A stretch of DNA of 64,000 bases. Source: Pleurodeles waltl. Lineage: Eukaryota; Chordata; Amphibia; Caudata; Salamandridae. The position numbers were made by a program, and so were the translations under genes. Below the pieces are notes generated by a model. The model did not search any database. It worked only from the letters and a program-made list of their open reading frames with translations, and had not been told where the DNA came from. Positions 56,617 through 64,000 of the stretch are shown here, one piece after another. The stretch spans positions 138,031,106-138,095,105 of the forward strand of contig NC_090447.1 of the NCBI RefSeq assembly GCF_031143425.1, in the 5' to 3' direction. The stretch's first letter is position 1; each line of letters begins with the position of its first letter.

Positions 56617-58133
56617 ACAGAGGACAGCTGTGGGCCAGGGGGAGGACAGGCCCAGGGATTTGACTCTTCAGGAGGCACTCACTAATGTCCTGGGGGCTTA
56701 CCAACAATCCCAGGACAAGACGGGCCAGATCCTTAACAACATGCAGGAGAACAAGCGGCTGCAGGAGGTACACAATCAGGAGATCAGCGAAGATTTGCAG
56801 GCCCTAAGCATCACCATGGTCTCCATAGCAGAGGTGCTGGCTGATATGGCCAACATCATGAGGGAATGGACAGCTCACCAGCAGGCCCCTTCCACTAGCC
56901 AGTCAACTGAACAGCCCACCACATCTGCTGCATCCCACAGGACCCAGGAGGCAGAGTCCACAGACGCTGAGGGGACCAGTTGGATGGAGGGCGAGAGGGA
57001 GCACCATGGCGAAGACAGGAGGTGACAACACTGACTCTGTCTGATTCCTCCTCCAATGGTAGCTCCCTGGCGGTGGTGGACACCTCTGGGACCACCCCAG
57101 CTACAGGTGCAGCCGTCATCTCCCATACAAGCAACGCCCTCCCAGTAGCCCCCAATGAGTTGGCCGTGCCTGCTTACCCAGGAGGGTGGGCATCTCCTTT
57201 GCCGAAGGTACCTCAGGTCCTGCCCCAGTGAGCCCTGCTGCCCTCAGTGATGAGACTATTGAGGTCCTGAGATCCATCTCTGTAGGGCAGTCAACCATAG
57301 TGAATACCATCCAGGGGCTGGCATCCCAGATGCAGCAATCCAATGCCTACCTGGAGGGCATCCATGGTGGGTTGACAGCCCTACAGAGATCGTTTCAGGC
57401 TCTGGCCTCCTCTCTGATGGCAGCCAGTGTCCCTGTTCCTACCGTCCCCCCTCTAACTACCACTTCCCAATCTCATTCTCCTCAACCCACCCCATACACA
57501 CATACAGACAAGCATGCACATAAAACATCAGACAAGAGTAACTCAGTCAAACACAGGCAGAATACTTCAGGCCACAAGCATTCAAACAAACAACAGACAG
57601 TTGCACACACAACATTATCCACTGTCTCCCCCTCCTCTTCCTCCTCCTCCCTCACAGTCACATCCACACTCACACCTACATGCACGGCCACTACCACCAT
57701 CACCACATCAAGCAGCATGCACACCTCACTTGCAGACACCTACACAACATCCATCCATGCGTCCCCTTTTTCCTCTCCCACCCAGTCTGCCCCCCTCCAA
57801 GAGCCACGCAGACGTACACCTCTGACAACCATTCCCTCAACCTCCACTCCCATCCCTCCTCCCACATCCTGCCCCAACGTCCCTAACAATCTTTTACTTG
57901 CCCATCTTGATCTCTTCCTTCCTCCTCCAACCTCCCGTCCTGCTCATAAGAGGAGGGTCCTAACGACGCAGTGCAGCACCTCAGCCAAACAGTCTGCCAC
58001 TGCTCCCATCAAATCTTCAGCAACTGGCACAAAGGGGCCCCAGAGTGTGATGACTGCCACTCCTACTGTGAGCACACCTCCACCTCAGGGACATGAGACA
58101 GGGACATTGGAGGTACCTCCTAGTCATGGAGGT

Positions 58134-58235
58134 AAGAAAACGAAGGATCCCACTCCACCACCCAAGAAAGGGAAGGATCCCACTCCACCACCCAAGAAAG
58201 GGAAGGATCCCACTCCACCAGCAAAGAGAGGCAAG
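58134..58235 (+). repeat. 30-bp coding repeat, 3 copies
   Basis: GGGAAGGATCCCACTCCACC recurs every 30 bases, encoding KKGKDPTPPP units at the C-terminus of the copy D protein. Confidence 0.9.
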
Positions 58236-58318
58236 AGGCCCTCACCTCCAGCAGAGGCACAGTAGCCCTCACCTCCAGCAGAGGGCATGTATGCCACCCT
58301 CCAGGGACTGTTGGGCAA

Positions 58319-58610
58319 GGAGCCCCCTCCAGAAGCAGCGGGCATGTTCCCCACTTCAGAGACTGTGGCCTTACACTCCCCACTAGAGAGAATTGGGCAA
58401 GGAGCCCCCTCCCGGACCAGTAGGCATGTTCCCCACTTCAGAGACTGTGGCCTTACACTCCCCACCAGAGGGAACTGGGCAAGGAGCCCCCTCTAGAACC
58501 AGTGGGCATGTTCCCCATTTCAATGACTGTCGCCTTACACTCCCTACCAGAGACAATTGGGCAAGGAGCCCCCTCCAGAACTAGTGGGCATGTTACCCAT
58601 TTCATCTGAG
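58319..58610. repeat. 82-bp tandem repeat, about 4 copies
   Basis: GGAGCCCCCTCC recurs at 58319, 58401, 58483 and 58565, exactly 82 bp apart. Shares words with both arrays of copy A (CCCCCTCCAGAACCAGTGG and ACTGTGGCCTTACACTCCCC). Confidence 0.92.
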
Positions 58611-59504
58611 GTGCCCCCCACACCCATCCCCTGCCCTCCGAGGTGCCTGCCCATTTCCAACATGATGCCCCTGCACAGTGGAGTCCGGATACTGTCATGA
58701 ATCAAGCTGGGGCTTGGACTGTGCCCTGTGGTCATGTGGGCCTTTTTTATACTTTGGACTGGCCATTGGCCCTTTCTAGACATTGACACCTGTTTTTGTT
58801 ATCGCATGGACAATATGGTGGCTGTTGGCATCATATTACAGTATCAGTTAAAGCTCAATGTGGTCCTTGTATTAATTAGATGTAGGTCCGGTGACATTGG
58901 TTTGCAGCTGGTTGTGTGTATGGTTTGTGTGTGTGTGTGAATGGTGTGTGTTGTGCATGTGTGTGTGTCACTCTCCTTTTCCTCCCTACCTCCCTTGTGT
59001 GCTAGGCGGCTGTACTCACCGTTGTCGTCTTCATCAGCGTTGGTGTTCCTGGTGGACCATGGCGCAGAAGAGCATCGGGAAGACTTGAAGTTCCGGTTCC
59101 ATGGCAGTGGAGGTCTTCTCTGTGTCTATGATGGTGAGTCTTTTGTTGTCTGTGCAGTGTTTCCGCCAGGCTGGTCATCGCTACTGCCATGGTCAGTGGT
59201 GTTAACGCCCTGGCGGTTGGTGTGGTACATTGGCTGTCTATGGGAGGTATCACTGCCATGGTCATAATTTGGCGGTAATTACTGCCAGCCTGTTGGGGGT
59301 TTTAAAGCCACTTTAACAGTCACCCTCAATGTCATAAAGACCACCATAGTACTTTTCTCCAATACCTGCACCATGCACATCCCATTTATGCACACAAATA
59401 GTGACAACAGGCACACAAGAAGTCTTACTGGCACACAGAGGCATATTGTAGCATGTGAGGAGGGAAAGGTTGGTGTTGAACATTTGTGCCTATGAGGTTC
59501 TTAC

Positions 59505-59618
59505 CTGGTCCTCTGTTGAGCCATAGAGCTAACCATACAGGGGATAGACCTCATCCACGAGATTCTCCAGCTCTGCTAGAGAGAAGGCAGGGGCCTTTCC
59601 ATCTGTTGGACATAGCAT
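59505..59618 (-). pseudogene. Myb/SANT-like protein, exon 1 (copy ii)
   Basis: 38 codons from ATG (59618 down) to the donor at 59504 (CAG then GTAAGA): KAPAFSLAELENLVDEVYPLYG, a stop, then LYGSTEDQ. Same length, start context (CTCTGGGAGCAATCATG) and donor position as the exon at 18043-18156. It lies 0.76 kb from, and divergent to, the transposase at 60382. The stop makes it non-functional. Confidence 0.82.
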
Positions 59619-60381
59619 GATTGCTCCCAGAGGTGGCACACAGCAGCTGAATTGGTGGAGGTATTGATGTCAGCAGTGTCAAAAGTCAAGTGACTGATTT
59701 TGCAAAATGCAGCATAGATGTATGCCACTTATGTGGTCAACAGTGCCAATGGGCACAGCCATTGGCCCGTAACCCCCATAGGAAACAACAGTAGCATATG
59801 GCTGTGGACTTTATGCTGGGAACCACCCACCAAGCAAACGACTTCCGCTGGTGGCCATGGGCAGTTCCTAAGGTCTAGTAAAGTAGGTCATGCATCTGCA
59901 TTTTGTAGGTTGCAAAAACAGTAATGGCCCCTTTCAAATGCATCACAATACCAATATATGTGTCGGATCATCACAAACATCCTAAAGTAGTCTTGCTGTG
60001 TAGGTTGTAATACCTAATCACCAGTGCTGTTTGTTGCAGTGCACAGATGGCATATGACGGCAGTGTACTGTCCACAGCCACTCACTGTATTTTTGACAGT
60101 CATAACAGGTGTTTAAATTTCGAGGGGCAATTGAGGAGCAAATAGTTGGGTGTTGCCCAAATCCTTGTTGTGGACACGTGTTGACAACCATGGGGGGCAC
60201 ATTTGAGTCTTGTGTATTTGACAGCCGTTATGTGTACATGGTGTCACATGATTTTGTTGGTATACATCATGTAACATCATGTATATTGGTGTGAACACAG
60301 TGATTAATGCTTCAATTCATGTATTTTCACACATAGGTAGGCTGGGAGAGGGAGGAGGCAACAACCTCCAGTATACAGTCA
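59619..60381. promoter_or_regulatory. Divergent intergenic region of Harbinger copy ii
   Basis: Between the - strand Myb/SANT start and the + strand transposase. Shares short blocks with 17750-18042 in the other copy. No core promoter motif assigned. Confidence 0.45.
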
Positions 60382-61450
60382 ATTTCCAGATCTTCAAACC
60401 ATGGAGGAATGGCATATTATAAACCTATACCATCTGACTGGGCAAATAATACTTTATTTATGCTGTCAGGTAGAGCCAGATCTGATGCCCGCAAAGAGTA
60501 ATCCAACCTGCCTAAAACCCATTTAATTTTCTAACTAATGGCAGTTATCCTTTTCCTGGGCACAGGATCCTTCCAATATAGAGTGGCCATACCTATGTCC
60601 AGTCTTGTGGTGAGAGATGTCCTATCAGCAATGATGAGACGTTGACAGCTATTTCAGGTTCCCCAAAGTAAGGATTTAGCCAATGTGAAGGCTGACTTCT
60701 ATGGTTTTACTCACCACCCAAATATGGGGGGTGACATTGATAGCACACATGCTGCCTTGGTGTCCCCACATGCCAGTGAACAAGTCTGTTGCACTTGGAA
60801 AAACATCCATTCTATCAACGTGCAAGTTGTCTGCTTGTTGGATCTCTACATCTCAAACATCTGTGCCCGGTTCCTTGGTCGATCCAATGATTCCTTTGTA
60901 ATACAGAACAGCACCATACCCCAATTGATGTCACTACTGCAATCAGAGAGGTCATGGCTGGTAGGTAAGTCACATCTGTCCAGATTTATTGTGAGCAATG
61001 TCAGGTGCTACAATCTTGAAATCAGTGACTCATTGTTGCACTTATGTCTCATTTCTAAAAAGGAGGCTCAGCATATCCAAACCGTCCTTGGTTATTGACA
61101 CCGCTGAGGAATCCAACTACACCAGGGGAAGTCCCCTTCAATGAGGCCCATGGAGGAACAAGGCGGACAGTGGGCTCTTGAAAGACAGATTTCACTGTCT
61201 GGACAGGGCTGGTGAAGCCCTACTCTACTCACCCTGGCAAGTCTGTCAGATCACTGTGGCATGCTACATGCTCCACAACATTGCCCTGCAGAAGAATATC
61301 CTTTACATCCCAGAACAGGAGAGCCTGCAGTGCCACTGGGTGAGAATTCTGAAATCCCAAATGAATATGATAGTAGTGAAGAGGAAGAAGCTGACTTGTG
61401 ACAAGATCTCATTGATAGCTTCTTCTAATGAGTGTAAGTGTGTCATGTGA
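60382..61450 (+). pseudogene. HARBI1-type PIF/Harbinger transposase (copy ii)
   Basis: Order as in copy i: YHLTGQIILYLCCQVEPDLMPA near 60420-60490, then KDLANVKADFYGF, a GGDIDSTHAALVSP block (first catalytic Asp kept, Gly after it changed to Ser), NIHSINVQVVC, RSNDSFVIQNS with the second Asp, SWLVG and a donor GTAAGT at 60965. A 98-bp intron ends at 61062. The last exon: SAYPNRPWLLTPLRNPTTPG, FNEAHGG, then a frameshift in the segment that carries the catalytic Glu in copy i, and LKDRFHCLDRAG, LLYSPWQVCQITVACYMLHNIALQ. Ends near 61450. Inactive because of frameshifts. Divergent partner of the Myb/SANT gene. Confidence 0.9.
60965..61062 (+). other. Intron in the HARBI1-type transposase (copy ii)
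   Basis: GTAAGT donor after LVG, acceptor TAAAAAG before GAGGCTCAGC. Same protein position as the 94-bp intron of copy i. Confidence 0.82.
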
Positions 61451-62020
61451 TGTCATGACTTGGACTGTACAATGAACTGTAGTTGTTATAATGTATGTAG
61501 TAAATTTTAGGAAATAGTTAGGGAGCTGATATCCAGGTAAAATCAGCCAAAGGCTGATGGATGAGATAGGTTTTGACACATTCACACCTTGATGATGATG
61601 CTTTTTTTTGTTAAATTTATTTCAATTGACTTTGTTTTCCAGATGCTTGATTTGTGACTCGGGTCATATGTATGGTTTCATACCTATACTCCTTGTTTTA
61701 TTCTTTGTTCAGGTACCTTCACTATAACATCTTCATATGGGCATTTCAGACTTGTGACACTGGCCCATATGTGATGTTGTTCTGACATATGAAGTGAACA
61801 TGGATTGTTCCATGGAATGTAGGTCACAGACTTTGGGTGTAGGAACCCTGTGCCAATCCAGCTAGCACACTGATAGGTTGGAAATTTAGAAGACTTCATT
61901 GAACTTGTTTCTTGTCATATGGTGGCCTTGATGCATCACGTGTGTCATCATTTGGTCAGAAAATATGTAGTTATAGGACAAAATCATGTTAGTTACCCTT
62001 CACATTGACTAAACACTCTG
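61451..62020. other. 3' flank of the transposase, no gene
   Basis: No Harbinger terminus found here, so the right end of the large element is undefined. Confidence 0.4.
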
Positions 62021-62029
62021 GGCCCGACT

Positions 62030-62160
62030 CACAAAGGTAAACTTAGACCAAAAGTCTAAGTTAGACCAAAAGTGTAAACTTAGACCAAAAGTCTAACTTT
62101 ACTAATAGTAAAGTTAGACTTTTGGTCTAAGTTTACATTTTTGGTTTAAATAAGGGGAAG
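62030..62160. mobile_element. Near-perfect hairpin (MITE-like)
   Basis: 62074-62104 and 62106-62136 are exact inverted copies (31-bp arms, one-base loop; arm starts GTAAACTTAGACC). Pairing extends to 62061 and 62149 with two mismatches. A third copy of the TTAGACCAAAAGT motif lies at 62044-62056. Preceded by GGGCCCGACTCACAAAGG, which looks like a TE terminus. Confidence 0.85.
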
Positions 62161-63100
62161 ATGTTAGGAGTAAAGCCCCCCTCAGGGTGGCATTCATTTC
62201 ACTCAGCACCCTTGTTGGGGAGCACATTTTATTATTATGGGCATCCATTTTCTCAATCATGAGCCTCTGTAGCTGCTTCATTTTCTAGAGTTCGGTTAAC
62301 ACCTGGCCCATCACGCCTTGGGACTCCTGATAGACGCCCAAGACATGACTGTTGGCATTCTGGCCAATAACTGCCCCAGTAGCCTCACTCCACTGGTCCA
62401 CAGCATCCCTCCTATGCACCCTACACCCAGGAGCCTGTGCCCTTGCCACAGGATGCCCTCTTCAACTTGGTCCCGGAACCTCAGTGTCTGGGGTGTAGAG
62501 TTGGACCTCAGGATCCAGGAATGGGGGTTCAAGATATTGGAAACTGTGCTGGGTACTCATCTTTGGGGGCTCATCGTTGCCTGGGATAGTGAAGTAACAG
62601 GAGTGGGATGCGACGTTGTGGGCACAGTGAGACTTACTGTTGTCGTCTGACCAGGTTGCCCATATGACCTGGGATCATCCTCCACGTCCACAAGTCCAGG
62701 AGTGTCATCATCACAGAGGGCTTCTTCAAGGTGGTAGGGGTTGTCTGGTCTGTGGCACCTGTGTGCCCAGTGTGAGCATGACCTGTTGATGAAGGAAGCA
62801 CATTCTTACTGGCTGAAGTGTGACATCTACCTGCAAATGTTTTGTGTTACAGTAAGCAGATACATTGTGCATTCTTAAGTGTTAGGTTAACCTATTGTGC
62901 CATGTTACCACTGTGTTGAAATATTTGACTTGACATGTGTGAAACTTGTCTAAAATATTTGACTCAAGCAACTGATGGATATGCAGATTAGTTGCTCTTG
63001 GGATGATGGAATGAAAATGTATCTGGCAAAAAGAGTTACTCCCTTGTCCCTGTGATGCCAGATCTAAGCAGAGCACATGTCACTTTTTTCTATTTTGTAC
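62161..63100. other. Unassigned; possibly decayed Harbinger accessory gene on the - strand
   Basis: 62290-62760 has Ser/Thr/Pro-rich frames on the - strand reminiscent of Myb-type protein tails, but no motif is firm. 62761-63100 nothing recognised. Confidence 0.3.
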
Positions 63101-63109
63101 ACTTTATAC

Positions 63110-63690
63110 TACCCCTTTTACGTAAATTAAAGTTCATACACTACAAGGATGCGATGACTTATGTTCAGAAATTGCCAGAAATCCAAATCTGTTATCCTGT
63201 ATTACATTTCAGTAGATCTGCTTTTGCTATCAGGAAACAATATGAATCTACTGATACAGTTGTACAATAGTTTAACCTGGAAACAGATATGACTCCAAAA
63301 TGAATTTGTGATTGCTGATATAGGTGAGCTTTTGTCATTTTATCCTACATACTTTAACGATTTTAAATAATTTTATATTGTTTTTATAATTTAGTTAAAC
63401 GTTTCGCACTACAAGGCTGCAATGACATTGTCTAAATTCGAAGGCTATTACATTTATTAGTCTGTTTTAAATCTTACTAGATTTCCTACTGCCCCAAGGA
63501 ATTGACATGATTTTGCTGATATAGTAGTGTAATTAGTTTTGAATTTGGGCAATGCTGCTGAAATGTTTTGTAAATTATACTTTGCACATTTTTTAATGTA
63601 TTCCAACTTTTAATCTGTATAAAAAGGTTTGTGCTTTTATGGCAATTTGCCGAATAAAGAATCTTGACTGACTGACTGACTGACATTTAC
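63110..63690 (+). mobile_element. Probable non-LTR retrotransposon 3' end with TGAC tail
   Basis: Ends in AATAAAGAATC then five TGAC units (63665-63685), the form of a LINE or SINE 3' tail. Upstream the phrase CACTACAAGG.TGC.ATGAC occurs at about 63139 and 63408, so two diverged copies about 270 bp apart. No coding sequence. Confidence 0.5.
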
Positions 63691-63944
63691 CAACAGTGAA
63701 ACCAGTGCAGCGGAGAGGCAACATGTGCCATTGACCATTTTGAGGCCTAGCTGAGTGAGATGCAGGCAAACACAGAACTTTGTTGTATATGTAACTGCAG
63801 TCATAATGGGTCCAGTGTTGTGTCAATGTGTTTGCTGATGCAGCTGAAGGCCTCAGGAATACTTGGTGTACCCAGTTGGTAAGGTTTCATTCCCGTCCTC
63901 AATAGTTACATCTTCGGTTAGCAAGTCAAGGTGGAGCTAGGAAG

Positions 63945-64000
63945 TGTTAGACTTGGCATCCTTGGCGTGGTCTCCCCTAACCTTTTACCTCTGTTTCCCA
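63945..64000 (+). mobile_element. Start of another LTR of the TGTTAG family (cut by window end)
   Basis: TGTTAGACTTGGCATCCTTG then TGGTCTCCCCTAAC matches the first 50 bases of the LTRs at 23324 and 33623 with substitutions. The rest is outside the window. Confidence 0.7.

Larger units (their letters stand above)
55651..58265 (+). pseudogene. Second exon of the copy D Myb-type protein: coiled coil and Pro/Thr-rich tail
   Basis: Acceptor CCCCACAG at 55643-55650, then SSQSQQQGGS.. and a Gln/Pro/Ser-rich linker. At 56029 a 587-bp insertion interrupts the frame; skipping it continues in frame from DRDTQRT into AVGQGEDRPRD. Next comes a heptad-like coiled coil (LQEALTNVLGAYQQSQD, NNMQENKRLQEV near 56664-56790), an acidic/Ser patch, a second helical stretch (LRSISVGQSTIVNTIQGLASQ near 57268-57330), then Thr/Ser/Pro-rich sequence and three 10-residue KKGKDPTPPP repeats, stop TAG at 58263. 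Frameshifts near 57022 and 57190. Helical segments suggest oligomerisation; function otherwise unknown. Confidence 0.65.
54379..59345 (+). mobile_element. PIF/Harbinger-like element, copy D (complete, 5.0 kb, Myb-only)
   Basis: Left end GGCCCTCATTATGACATTG; right end is the reverse complement of GGTGGTCTTTATGACATTG. The TIR shares TTATGACATTG exactly. Flanking triplets are GTA and ATA (2 of 3). Interior: Myb/SANT exon (54968-55317), second exon with coiled coil and Pro/Thr-rich tail (55651-58265), 82-bp array, GT-rich block. No DDE transposase on either strand. It contains a 587-bp insertion and lies in intron 1 of another Harbinger Myb gene. Copies A and B are relatives. Confidence 0.8.

Noticed and set aside
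62290..62700. Possible further Harbinger accessory-protein exon on the - strand
   Set aside because: Only general Ser/Thr/Pro composition supports it; no alignable motif with copies A, D or the 49-50 kb exon.
1..64000. CRISPR array, bacterial operons, ribosome binding sites
   Set aside because: Spliced genes, LINEs, poly(A) signals and vertebrate-type transposons show a eukaryotic genome; the tandem arrays lack a repeat-spacer pattern.

Overview
The window looks like a gene desert from a very large, repeat-saturated vertebrate genome. I find no host gene, tRNA or rRNA that I can support. Nearly every recognisable stretch is a transposable element, many of them nested: PIF/Harbinger DNA transposons (HARBI1-type transposase, Myb/SANT-like partner gene, large Myb-only elements and small palindromic relatives), an L1-clade LINE with both ORFs, CR1/L2-like LINE pieces, about 1.9-kb solo LTRs and a degraded Gypsy-like gag. 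Heavy Harbinger load together with Gypsy-type LTRs suggests a salamander, probably a salamandrid newt such as Pleurodeles. That assignment is inference from repeat content, not from a host gene.

Layout, left half. 1-3082 is the 3' part of a large Harbinger element (copy A) ending in a Pro/Thr-rich coding tail and two tandem arrays. 3083-4344 is LTR-derived debris with a small hairpin MITE. A second Harbinger element (copy B) starts at 4345. It is split at 4446 by an 8.6-kb L1 (4447-13094, 16-bp target duplication), and that L1 is itself split by a 587-bp palindromic Harbinger-type MITE (8320-8906). B resumes at 13111 with a decayed Myb/SANT exon. 15557-18156 holds a HARBI1 transposase (- strand) divergent from a Myb/SANT first exon (+ strand), with another MITE between them. 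A gag relic and palindromic MITEs follow. 22838-27485 is a CR1/L2-like LINE on the - strand interrupted by a solo LTR (23324-25229).

Middle. 28126-28683 is another MITE of the same family. Solo LTRs lie at 30828-32096 and 33623-35565. 36930-44880 is a patchwork of LINE pieces: CR1/L2-like +, L1-like -, CR1/L2-like -, CR1/L2-like +. 44881-47870 is AT-rich with a 63-bp tandem array.

Right part. From about 49.3 to 61.5 kb I infer one Harbinger element with divergent genes: HARBI1 transposase on + (60382-61450) and a Myb/SANT gene on - (exon 1 at 59505-59618, exon 2 near 52700-52973, a Pro-rich late exon at 49270-50565). Inside its first intron sits a second, complete 5-kb Harbinger element (copy D, 54379-59345). 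D carries its own Myb/SANT gene but no transposase, and it contains a 587-bp insertion with a 10-bp target duplication. The window ends in a hairpin MITE, a LINE-like 3' tail and the first 56 bases of another LTR.

How the parts relate: in PIF/Harbinger elements the DDE transposase and the Myb/SANT-like protein are known to act together. Here the transposase copies are broken, the Myb-only copies would have to be moved in trans, and the MITEs (3-bp target duplications, matching TIRs) look like the passive end products of the same machinery.
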